Positions 1 through 5,231 of a DNA stretch of 5,231 nt are shown here, piece by piece (position 1 is the first letter of the stretch; every line of letters begins with the position of its first letter). Below the pieces are notes generated by a model, which was not told the origin of the DNA, made no database searches, and saw only the letters and a list, made by a program, of their open reading frames with translations. Source of the DNA: an uncultured Eubacteriales bacterium (GTDB lineage Bacteria; Bacillota; Clostridia; Lachnospirales; Anaerotignaceae); assembly GCA_959604475.1 (NCBI GenBank), contig CAUHBX010000098.1, positions 1 through 5,231 on the forward strand. Direction: 5' to 3'. A program made the translations under genes and the position numbers.

Positions 1-783
1 AACAAGAGAGTTTATCATAGGTATTTGAGCATAAATAACATCAACAAGTTTATTATACAGCGGCCATGCTATAATAATAGGTATTGCCGCTCCTACTATT
101 CCGATAATTATACCTTCTATTACAAACGGCCAGCGTATAAACCAGTCTGTAGCTCCAACATATTTCATAATACTTATTTCGGTTCTTCTTGTAAATACAG
201 AAAGTTTAATTGTATTTGTAATAATAACTACCGATATAGCAGCAAGAACAATAATTAAAACACTTCCAAAAACGCTTAGGAAATTGCTTATCTTTACTAA
301 TACCTGAGTTTCGCTTTCGGAACTTCTTATATTTCTTACGCCGTCAATCTGCTCTATTTTATTTACAACTTCACCCTGATATGCAATATCATCTAGGGAA
401 ACCTCAAACGAACTCGACAAAGGATTATTTGATTCATCAAATCCTGACAATATTTCCTCCGCATCCCATGATTCCTTTAAATCATTCAAGGCGTCCTCAG
501 GAGATGTATAACTTACACTTTCCACATGGTCTAAAGCGCTAAGTTCATCATTTATTTCAAGTATTTTTTCAGAATTCAAGTCGTTTTCCAAAAAAACTGC
601 TATTCCTATTGAATCCTCAAACTGTGTCAGCATATAATCTACATTTGTAAGAGCACAGTATGATATAGCAATCATAAATATACAAGCAGCGACAGTTCCA
701 ATCGAAGCCACTGACATAAGCCTGTTTCTGATAACGCCTCCAAAGGCTTCAGAAAAAAAGTACTTAATAGATCTAAATTTCAT
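1..783 (-). CDS. ftsX: Cell division protein FtsX (3' end beyond left edge)
   Basis: This is the membrane subunit of the FtsEX complex, which passes the ATPase cycle of FtsE across the membrane to activate peptidoglycan hydrolases. The frame is open from ATG at 783 to base 1 and gives 261 residues; the family is usually near 300, so only the C-terminal end is missing. The visible layout is a short cytoplasmic N-terminus, TM1 at about 24-46, an extracellular loop of about 120 residues (47-168) rich in Asp, Glu and Ser, TM2 at about 168-190, the conserved cytoplasmic stretch with TRRTEISIMKYVGAT at 198-212, then TM3 from about 217. TM4 is off the window. The start overlaps the end of ftsE by 11 bases and has the ribosome binding site AAAAGGTGGG at 791-800, inside ftsE codons, so translational coupling is likely. 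The extracellular loop is the part that contacts the hydrolase or its adaptor in characterised systems; the partner is not in this window. The identification is firm. Confidence 0.95.
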   Translation of the reverse strand, partial: MKFRSIKYFFSEAFGGVIRNRLMSVASIGTVAACIFMIAISYCALTNVDYMLTQFEDSIGIAVFLENDLNSEKILEINDELSALDHVESVSYTSPEDALNDLKESWDAEEILSGFDESNNPLSSSFEVSLDDIAYQGEVVNKIEQIDGVRNIRSSESETQVLVKISNFLSVFGSVLIIVLAAISVVIITNTIKLSVFTRRTEISIMKYVGATDWFIRWPFVIEGIIIGIVGAAIPIIIAWPLYNKLVDVIYAQIPMINSLV

Positions 784-1456
784 CGCTGTACCCACCTTTT
801 TTATCACGAATTATATGGCCGTCGCTTAGGGTTATAACCCTTTTCTGCATCTGGTCAACTATATCTTTGGCATGAGTAGCGATTACTACGGTAGTGCCTC
901 TCTTATTTATTTCCTCAAGCAGCGTCATTATATCCCAAGCCGTTGCAGGGTCAAGATTTCCTGTCGGCTCGTCCGCGATAAGTATAGGGGGATTATTAAC
1001 TATAGCCCTTGCTAATGCGGTCCTTTGCTGTTCGCCGCCTGAAAGCTCTCTTGGATACACCTTTGACTTATCTCTTAATCCAACAAGGCTTAAGACTGTA
1101 GGAACATTTCTTCTTATAGTCTTTGTAGGGGCTTCTATAACCTGCATGGCAAAAGCAACGTTTTCAAAAACCGTCTTGTTAGGCAGAAGCCTAAAGTCCT
1201 GAAACACAACTCCAACATTTCTTCTTAAATACGGTATTTGGCTTCTTTTAAGCTCCCCTGTTTTAACGCTGTTAATTGTAATAGTTCCTTCTGTTGGGTC
1301 AAGCTCCTTAAGAAGCAGTTTAATCATCGTAGACTTGCCGGAGCCGCTGGAGCCAACAAGGAAAACAAACTCACCCTTTTCAATGTTAATGTTTATATCC
1401 TCAACGCCGATAGTTCCGTTGGGATATACCTTAGTAACGTGTTCTATGTTTATCAA
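773..1456 (-). CDS. ftsE: Cell division ATP-binding protein FtsE
   Basis: This is the cytoplasmic ABC ATPase that pairs with FtsX to control cell wall hydrolysis at division or elongation. It has 227 residues, the normal length. Visible motifs are Walker A GSSGSGKST (35-43), the Q-loop in VVFQDFRLL (83-91), the ABC signature LSGGEQQR (138-145), Walker B ILIADEPTGNLD (158-169) and the H-loop His195 in ATH. All catalytic positions are intact. The FQDFRLL and TVFENVAFA stretches are typical of FtsE rather than of the related LolD/MacB ATPases, and ftsX follows directly with an 11-base overlap. The start is TTG at 1456: the codon just before it in frame is TAG, no ATG lies near, and GGGAAAGGA (1466-1474) sits 9 bases upstream. 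The gap to the upstream regulator gene is 44 bases with no terminator, so the two are probably co-transcribed. The rare start may lower expression. Confidence 0.97.
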   Translation of the reverse strand: MINIEHVTKVYPNGTIGVEDININIEKGEFVFLVGSSGSGKSTMIKLLLKELDPTEGTITINSVKTGELKRSQIPYLRRNVGVVFQDFRLLPNKTVFENVAFAMQVIEAPTKTIRRNVPTVLSLVGLRDKSKVYPRELSGGEQQRTALARAIVNNPPILIADEPTGNLDPATAWDIMTLLEEINKRGTTVVIATHAKDIVDQMQKRVITLSDGHIIRDKKGGYSDEI

Positions 1457-1465
1457 CTAATATCG

Positions 1466-1474
1466 TCCTTTCCC
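1466..1474 (-). promoter_or_regulatory. Ribosome binding site deciding the TTG start of ftsE
   Basis: GGGAAAGGA lies 9 bases before the TTG at 1456-1454. An in-frame TAG directly precedes that TTG and no other ATG, GTG or TTG is available nearby, so this site fixes the start codon. The spacing is at the long end of normal. Confidence 0.7.
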
Positions 1475-1500
1475 GTGCCTTTATTCAAAAGAGCAAGGTA

Positions 1501-2592
1501 TCAGTATACCATTTTATCCATATACATCATATACTTGCTTACCATGAGAGTAATTTTGAATATAATGGCATCGTCAAAATTGCGCAGGTCCAGCCCTGTC
1601 ATTTTTTGAAGCTTGTCAAGTCTGTATACAAGAGTGTTTCTGTGTATGTACAGCTGTCTTGACGTCTCAGAAACGTTAAGATTGTTTTCAAAGAATTTAT
1701 TGACAGTAGCGAGAGTTTCCTCGTCAAAGTCGTCCATAGTAAGTCCATGGAGAACTTCCTTAATGAACATTTTGCAAAGTGAAAGAGGCAGCTGATATAT
1801 AAGCCTGCCAATTCCAAGCTTTTCATAGTTTACGATAAGCTTTTCATTTTCAAATATTTTTCCGACCTCAAGAGCCATTTTCGCTTCTTTATACGAGCGC
1901 GATACGTCCTTCAGGTCGCTGACAACTGTTCCGATAGATATATATACCTTGACATTGAGTTCAGTACTTAATGTATCGGAAATCATTTTGGCGATTTTTT
2001 CAATCTCATCCATTGTTTCCTTTTCACGAAGCTCTTTGACAAGGATTATGCTGTGCTCATCAACAGCAGTAACAAAGTCCTTAGTCTTTGCAGGGAATAT
2101 GCTTCTTACAATCTCGACAATATTCATATCCTTATCAATATTAGTTTCAATAAGGTATACAATTCTTCTTATATTGTTTTCAATATGAAGCTTTTTTGCC
2201 CTGCTGTAAATGTCAACAAGCAGGAGGTTGTCAAGAAGAAGATTTTTGATAAAGTTATCCTTATCGTATCTTTCTTTATAGGCAACAAGAAGACTTTGTA
2301 TCTGAAAAGCCGCTATTTTACCTATTCTGTAACCGTCCTCATCCTCTCCTTTTACCTGAATAACATATTCCGGAATACCATTGTCATAAACTTTGAAATA
2401 CTGGTAGCCAAGAATAAGCTGGCTGTCTGCCTGAGAACCGACAAAGTTTTCTATAGCATCAATCTGTCTGCCAATCATATTTTCTTCGGTTGTAGCGATT
2501 ACCTTGCCCTCTTTTTCAACTACACTCAAATCTTTGCGGGTAATGTTTTTAAGTCCGTCAATAGTACTTTGTAAAATCTGATTTGATATCAT
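1501..2592 (-). CDS. PucR/CdaR-type helix-turn-helix transcriptional regulator
   Basis: This is a predicted cytoplasmic DNA-binding regulator of 363 residues. The C-terminal HTH_30-type domain (about 292-352) is clear: a first helix region, then LNVSETSRQLYIHRNTLVYRL-type residues spanning 306-326 (core RNTLVYRLDKL at 318-328), then a helix ending FDDAIIFKITLMV. The middle (about 140-250) resembles the degenerate GGDEF-like domain of this family, with YISIGTVVSDLKDVSRSYKEA at about 217-237 as its best-conserved part. The N-terminus (1-110) resembles the CdaR sugar-diacid recognition domain in layout (VVEKEGKVIATT at 24-35, then a helical end), but I cannot see a defined ligand site, so the inducer is unknown. 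The start is ATG at 2592 with GGGGTGG 4 bases upstream. It follows a 358-base AT-rich gap and is followed after 44 bases by ftsE, suggesting it belongs to the same transcript. Family assignment is firm; target genes and ligand are unknown. Confidence 0.9.
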   Translation of the reverse strand: MISNQILQSTIDGLKNITRKDLSVVEKEGKVIATTEENMIGRQIDAIENFVGSQADSQLILGYQYFKVYDNGIPEYVIQVKGEDEDGYRIGKIAAFQIQSLLVAYKERYDKDNFIKNLLLDNLLLVDIYSRAKKLHIENNIRRIVYLIETNIDKDMNIVEIVRSIFPAKTKDFVTAVDEHSIILVKELREKETMDEIEKIAKMISDTLSTELNVKVYISIGTVVSDLKDVSRSYKEAKMALEVGKIFENEKLIVNYEKLGIGRLIYQLPLSLCKMFIKEVLHGLTMDDFDEETLATVNKFFENNLNVSETSRQLYIHRNTLVYRLDKLQKMTGLDLRNFDDAIIFKITLMVSKYMMYMDKMVY

Positions 2593-2646
2593 ACGTCCAC
2601 CCCAATAATAAATTTAATAGAAATTTCCCCATTCCATATACCGTTT

Positions 2647-2663
2647 GCAGTTATAGGAACTGC
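2647..2663. repeat. Inverted repeat GCAGTT-ATAGG-AACTGC, possible operator
   Basis: There are two perfect 6-base arms around a 5-base centre, starting 55 bases upstream of the regulator start codon. A third copy of the half-site, GCAGTT, occurs at 2726-2731. The shape fits either a dimer-binding operator, for example for autoregulation by the adjacent regulator, or a small RNA hairpin in the leader. The sequence alone does not separate these, and a 6-base dyad can arise by chance. Confidence 0.35.
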
Positions 2664-2793
2664 TGATTGAGCGGCGGAAAAAGAGATGCGTTATTCTCAA
2701 AGTTGCATAAAGCAATATACACTAAGCAGTTGAAAATATAATGTGTATTCTGCCACCCATAAAATTCACTATGACTGATTTATATTTTATAAC

Positions 2794-2824
2794 ATAATAA
2801 CAAAAAAATAAAGAGAAATTTCAA
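2794..2824 (-). promoter_or_regulatory. Candidate promoter for the regulator-ftsEX unit
   Basis: On the minus strand TTGAAA (2824-2819, 5 of 6 to TTGACA) is followed after 19 bases by TATTAT (2799-2794, 5 of 6 to TATAAT). The spacer is longer than the usual 17, and the region is so AT-rich that such matches are expected often, so this is weak. If real, the transcript would start near 2787 and carry a leader of almost 200 bases before the regulator. Confidence 0.25.
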
Positions 2825-2846
2825 AATAAATGACATTTTTTTTGAA
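2820..2846. repeat. Imperfect 13-base inverted repeat in the AT-rich gap
   Basis: TTCAAAATAAATG (2820-2832) and CATTTTTTTTGAA (2834-2846) are inverted copies with one mismatch and one central base. On the minus strand it is followed about 11 bases later by a run of seven T (2808-2802), so it could be a weak end for the yitT transcript, but the stem has few G-C pairs and the T-run is too far for a standard terminator. It overlaps the candidate -35 of the regulator promoter. Chance is a real alternative at this base composition. Confidence 0.35.
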
Positions 2847-2950
2847 TAAATAAAATTATTTATAAAAATCATAAAATTTCTTTGATAAATTAAGATGTTT
2901 TATGGAATTTAATGTAAAAACAATCAAATTAAGCTTCTTTTTTTACAAAA

Positions 2951-3811
2951 TCAAAGCTTTTTAAAACCGCCTCCATAGACTTCCTTTATGTCAAATAGAA
3001 TAATAAATGCAAAGCTGTCAACGGATTTTACTATTTCTTTTATTTGTGTAATTTCCTTTTGTGAAAATACACAAATAAGTGTATTTGAACAGTTATTTTT
3101 ACCAAGTTTAGCACCACTATAATTGTTAAGCGCCGTTATTTCTCTTCCTGTATTAGACTTAATGGCCTTAGCTATATCCTCATGCCAGTCAGATATAATA
3201 AATGCAGCCTTATCAAGCGACGTACCTGAGGAAATTGCATCTATACATTTAGAAGCTACAAAAACCGATATTATTGCAAACATTGCTTTTTCAGAGCCAA
3301 ACGCAAATAGTCCAGCAGCGATAATAATTGCATCTATCAAAAAAATATAGTTGGATACAGACATTTTGTCACTTTTATGATGCAGAAGATGTGCTGCAGT
3401 TTCCGTTCCTCCGGTAGTGGCAGAGCCATTTAATACAAACCCTACGCCTGTTCCCATAAGTATTCCGCCGAATATAGAAGCCAGCATTAAATCGCCTATA
3501 TATTGCGGAAGCAAAGTAGTAAGCTGTAAAGCAGCAGAAAATAATACAGTAGCTATAGCGCTCCTTTTTATATATTTTCCTCCAAAGCTTTTGTACGCCA
3601 ATATGAATAAAGGAATGTTAAGTATTATATTTGTCAGAGATACTGGAAACGGAAAATTCATGTATTTTTCAGTATAATACATAACAATTATTCCTATGCC
3701 TGAAACTCCTCCGGAAACTAATTCATTTGGCACATAAAACATGTTTATTCCAATTGCTGTTAGAATTACGCCAAAGATTATATAAATATAGTTTTTTACT
3801 TCACTGTTCAT
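2951..3811 (-). CDS. YitT family membrane protein with C-terminal DUF2179 domain
   Basis: This is a complete integral membrane protein of 286 residues, normal length for the YitT family. The N-terminal membrane domain (about 7-195) has hydrophobic segments near 8-26, 33-47, 57-73, 84-102, 109-128, 154-171 and 175-190 (some may be re-entrant), with the family's glycine-rich motifs VPNELVSGGVSGIG (27-40) and LNGSATTGGTETAAHLLHHK (127-146). The cytoplasmic C-terminal DUF2179 domain (about 197-283) ends in the typical DSFAFIILFDIKEVYGGGF (265-283). The function of this family is not established; a transport role is only presumed. I chose ATG at 3811 because GAGGTGA (3817-3823) stands 5 bases upstream; the GTG at 3820 overlaps that site and would add three residues. 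A terminator directly precedes the gene and a TATAAT box lies inside it, so the gene is probably transcribed on its own. Confidence 0.93.
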   Translation of the reverse strand: MNSEVKNYIYIIFGVILTAIGINMFYVPNELVSGGVSGIGIIVMYYTEKYMNFPFPVSLTNIILNIPLFILAYKSFGGKYIKRSAIATVLFSAALQLTTLLPQYIGDLMLASIFGGILMGTGVGFVLNGSATTGGTETAAHLLHHKSDKMSVSNYIFLIDAIIIAAGLFAFGSEKAMFAIISVFVASKCIDAISSGTSLDKAAFIISDWHEDIAKAIKSNTGREITALNNYSGAKLGKNNCSNTLICVFSQKEITQIKEIVKSVDSFAFIILFDIKEVYGGGFKKL

Positions 3812-3816
3812 ATAAC

Positions 3817-3823
3817 TCACCTC
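3817..3823 (-). promoter_or_regulatory. Ribosome binding site deciding the ATG start of the yitT-like gene
   Basis: GAGGTGA is 5 bases before the ATG at 3811-3809. The alternative GTG at 3820-3818 is part of this site, and the only other purine run upstream (GGAG) is 11 bases away from that GTG and lies in a terminator stem. The ATG is therefore preferred. Confidence 0.75.
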
Positions 3824-3826
3824 AAT

Positions 3827-3867
3827 AAAAACTCCGACAAGGTGATTATAACCAAATCGGAGCTTTT
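3827..3867 (-). terminator. Intrinsic terminator after the csaB-tagA pair
   Basis: On the minus strand AAAAGCTCCGA (3867-3857) can pair with TCGGAGTTTTT (3837-3827), with one G-T wobble. A smaller inner stem GGT/ACC closes a 7-base loop. Five T then ATT follow the G-C-rich part. It starts about 16 bases after the stop codon of the tagA-like gene, as expected for the end of that unit. The plus strand also reads CTTTTAT after the stem, so the hairpin is partly bidirectional, although no plus-strand gene ends here. Confidence 0.85.
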
Positions 3868-3874
3868 ATATCAT
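3845..3874 (-). promoter_or_regulatory. Candidate promoter of the yitT-like gene, inside the terminator
   Basis: A perfect TATAAT occurs on the minus strand at 3850-3845, within the terminator loop, with ATGATA (3874-3869, 4 of 6 to TTGACA) 18 bases upstream. A transcript starting about 7 bases after the -10 box would carry only the second arm of the hairpin and so would not fold the terminator. It would give a leader of about 25 bases ending in the strong ribosome binding site. The gene needs a promoter after the terminator of the upstream unit, which supports the call; the -35 is mediocre. Confidence 0.5.
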
Positions 3875-3882
3875 ATAGGCAG

Positions 3883-4605
3883 TTATCGCATTTCTTTTCT
3901 AACTTTAAGTACAAATTGCGGCAGCTTAAGCATCCTTTTAAATCTTGAGGGCTGTGTTATGAGCCTATAAAACCATTCAAGACCAAGTTCACAGAATATC
4001 TTTGGTGCCCTTTTTAAATTGCCGCTCATTACATCAAAGCTTCCTCCTATTCCAATAGCAAGCTTTGCTCCTGTAAGGCGCAGATTATTATAAATCCATT
4101 TTTCCTGCTTAGGTGAACCAAGACCAACCAGAAGAAGAGAGGGCTGAAGCCCCATAATTTCGGCTATTACTTTTCTTTCTTCCTTATTATCAAAATAGCC
4201 GTTATGGACTCCTACAATTTTTAGCCCTTGAAATCTCTGCCTCATTACCTCGGCAGCCTTATCAGCTACTTCCGGGGCCCCTCCAAAGAAATACACTGTA
4301 TAGTCAGTATTTTTAATTCTTTCAAATATGTTAATAACAAGGTCGTAACCTGAAACACGTTCAGATATTCTGTTTTTTGTATACTTTGAAGCCCAAACAA
4401 CCCCAACACCGTCGGGTGTAACCATATCTGCAGCCTTAAGTATACCCAAAAGCTCTCTGTCCTGCTGAGCTTCCATTACTATTTCAGGGTTAGGTGTACA
4501 TATTATATGCTGCCCGTTTTTGTCAAGAAGGTTAACAGCATAATCAGCAGCCTCATTCATCGTATAAGTATCAAAAGGAACACCAAGTATAGTCGTTTTC
4601 CCCAT
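3883..4605 (-). CDS. tagA: WecG/TagA/CpsF family (GT26) glycosyltransferase
   Basis: This enzyme probably transfers N-acetylmannosamine from UDP-ManNAc to undecaprenyl-diphosphate-GlcNAc, the committed step of a wall teichoic acid or secondary wall polymer linkage, at the inner membrane face. It is complete at 240 residues. Family motifs are CTPNPEIV (36-43), VTPDGVGVVWA (62-72), ERVSG (82-86), FFGG (106-109), LLLVGLGSPKQEKW (157-170) and IGIGGSFDVMSG (184-195). The Thr37 and Asp65 positions, implicated in catalysis in characterised TagA, are present, as are Asn39, Arg83 and Gln167. The C-terminal tail (about 196-240) is basic, with Arg214, Arg221 and Arg224, matching the appendage that places the enzyme on the membrane and completes the active site. 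GGAGGTG (4611-4617) lies 5 bases before the ATG. It follows the csaB-like gene by 20 bases, so they form one unit. The symbol is by family; the acceptor polymer is inferred. Confidence 0.93.
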   Translation of the reverse strand: MGKTTILGVPFDTYTMNEAADYAVNLLDKNGQHIICTPNPEIVMEAQQDRELLGILKAADMVTPDGVGVVWASKYTKNRISERVSGYDLVINIFERIKNTDYTVYFFGGAPEVADKAAEVMRQRFQGLKIVGVHNGYFDNKEERKVIAEIMGLQPSLLLVGLGSPKQEKWIYNNLRLTGAKLAIGIGGSFDVMSGNLKRAPKIFCELGLEWFYRLITQPSRFKRMLKLPQFVLKVRKEMR

Positions 4606-4625
4606 CTTTTCACCTCCGCATGAAA

Positions 4626-5231
4626 TTATAATAGACTTTCGAGATATTTTTCGTTCAATCTTGCCTTTTCCTCTAGCTCAAGAGCAGAATCATTAAGGTA
4701 TTTAACATAACGTTCTCTGTTATTAAGTACTTCCCCGACCTCATTAAGCGTTTTGTTTATATCAATGTTGTTAACATTTCCTCCGTTAGGCATATGAAGG
4801 AGGTTTAAATAGTTGTTAATTTTAGGGTCATAGACAAATCCTACTATAGGAATTCTCTGTTTCGTAGCAAAAATAAGCGTATGGAGTCTCATACTAAGTA
4901 TAAGGTCCATTTCACCAATCATACCCATTATTTCTTTAGGTGAGTAGCTTTTTTCAAGTATATATGATGGGTTTTTCATTTTCTCCATAACCAGTCTGCT
5001 TATATTTGTATCATTAGGATTGTGCATGACTATAAATACGATGTTTTTATCAAATTTTTCATGTATACTATCACAAATAGCAGCAAATTTTAAAACAAAA
5101 TCTGAATCATTTTTCCAGTTTCTAACCGATACTCCTATTATGCCCTTATCATCTGGAACCCCAGCTTCACTTAAGAGCTTTAAGGACACATCCCAAGGAA
5201 CACGAACCAAAGAAAATACTCGCTCAGCCCA
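4626..5231 (-). CDS. csaB: CsaB-type polysaccharide pyruvyl transferase (5' end beyond right edge)
   Basis: This is the C-terminal 201 residues of a protein that continues past the right edge; codons are open up to base 5231, so the TTG at 5210 is not taken as the start. Enzymes of this family add a pyruvate ketal to a wall polysaccharide sugar, often ManNAc, using phosphoenolpyruvate. Visible here are a second Rossmann-like domain beginning GIIGVSVRNW (about 30-39 of the visible part), the hallmark MDLILSMRLHTLIFA (108-122) and IPIVGFVYDPKINNYL (127-142), which are typical of the polysaccharide pyruvyl transferase domain (PF04230). The C-terminus (about 155-201) is helical and charged. The directly following TagA-like gene, 20 bases away, favours CsaB, the enzyme that makes the anchor for SLH-domain proteins, over pyruvyl transferases of exopolysaccharide clusters. 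Family membership is firm; the CsaB subtype is likely. Confidence 0.87.
   Translation of the reverse strand, partial: WAERVFSLVRVPWDVSLKLLSEAGVPDDKGIIGVSVRNWKNDSDFVLKFAAICDSIHEKFDKNIVFIVMHNPNDTNISRLVMEKMKNPSYILEKSYSPKEIMGMIGEMDLILSMRLHTLIFATKQRIPIVGFVYDPKINNYLNLLHMPNGGNVNNIDINKTLNEVGEVLNNRERYVKYLNDSALELEEKARLNEKYLESLL

Larger units (their letters stand above)
2593..2950. other. 358-base gene-free AT-rich region upstream of the regulator
   Basis: No coding frame is supported on either strand. Bases 2761-2940 contain 26 G or C in 180 (about 14%), far below the flanking genes. The half next to the regulator (2640-2760) is less extreme and holds short dyads: GCAGTT-5-AACTGC at 2647-2663, GAGA-8-TCTC at 2683-2698, TTGC-5-GCAA at 2703-2715, and one more GCAGTT at 2726-2731. 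The distal half holds TTATA-3-TATAA at 2780-2792, a 13-base imperfect dyad at 2820-2846 and TAAATAA-2-TTATTTA at 2847-2862. It must contain the end of the yitT transcript and probably a promoter for the regulator. No known riboswitch or T-box pattern was recognised. Confidence 0.75.

Noticed and set aside
1497..1510. GGTAT-4-ATACC dyad across the stop codon of the regulator
   Set aside because: The arms are only 5 bases, there is no T-run, and it overlaps coding sequence. It is too weak to call a terminator or operator.
2053..2574. Plus-strand open frame of 173 codons opposite the regulator, and similar plus-strand frames opposite the other genes
   Set aside because: They lie fully opposite well-supported minus-strand genes, have compositions unlike real proteins (runs of Asn, Ser, Ile and Leu), and lack convincing ribosome binding sites.
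2931..2960. AAGCTT/AAAGCTTT hairpin as terminator of the yitT-like gene
   Set aside because: The stem is only about 6 pairs around a long A/T-rich loop and no T-run follows it on the minus strand (the next bases read AATTTGATTG).
3818..3820. GTG start for the yitT-like gene
   Set aside because: It lies within the strong ribosome binding site GAGGTGA that serves the ATG at 3811, and its own upstream site would be 11 bases away in the terminator stem.
5208..5210. TTG as the start of the pyruvyl transferase gene
   Set aside because: The frame stays open to the right edge, the family has a further N-terminal domain of well over 100 residues, and no ribosome binding site precedes this TTG. The gene is cut by the window.
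1..5231. Phage, transposon, CRISPR, toxin-antitoxin or defence genes
   Set aside because: All coding sequence is accounted for by six known envelope or regulatory families. No spaced direct repeats, integrase- or transposase-like frames, or terminal inverted repeats were seen.

Overview
The window looks like chromosomal DNA from a low-GC Gram-positive bacterium of the Clostridia type. The evidence is the AT-rich codon use, the strong GGAGG-like ribosome binding sites, and a gene set (CsaB, TagA/WecG, YitT, a PucR-type regulator, FtsE, FtsX) typical of Firmicutes. No marker here fixes genus or family. All six genes lie on the minus strand, so transcription runs from the right edge to the left edge. 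I see no mobile element, CRISPR array, tRNA or rRNA.

Right part (about 3883-5231): a CsaB-like polysaccharide pyruvyl transferase, cut by the right edge, is followed 20 bases later by a TagA/WecG/CpsF (GT26) glycosyltransferase. Together they suggest synthesis of a pyruvylated, ManNAc-containing secondary cell wall polymer, the kind that anchors SLH-domain surface proteins. The pair ends at a strong hairpin plus T-run (3827-3867). A good -10 box for the next gene sits inside the loop of that hairpin.

Middle (2951-3811): a complete YitT/DUF2179 membrane protein. Its ribosome binding site favours an internal ATG over the upstream GTG. It is followed by a 358-base gap with no gene (2593-2950). 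The distal 180 bases of this gap are only about 14% GC, and the part nearer the regulator carries several short dyads.

Left part (1-2592): a PucR/CdaR-type transcriptional regulator, a 44-base gap without a terminator, then ftsE (TTG start) and ftsX (overlapping ftsE by 11 bases and cut by the left edge). FtsE and FtsX form the ABC-type complex that activates peptidoglycan hydrolases at division or elongation. The layout suggests that the regulator and ftsEX share a transcript. The common theme of the window is the cell envelope. No gene family here is new; the points of interest are the arrangement of regulator with ftsEX, the nested promoter/terminator, and the AT-rich leader.
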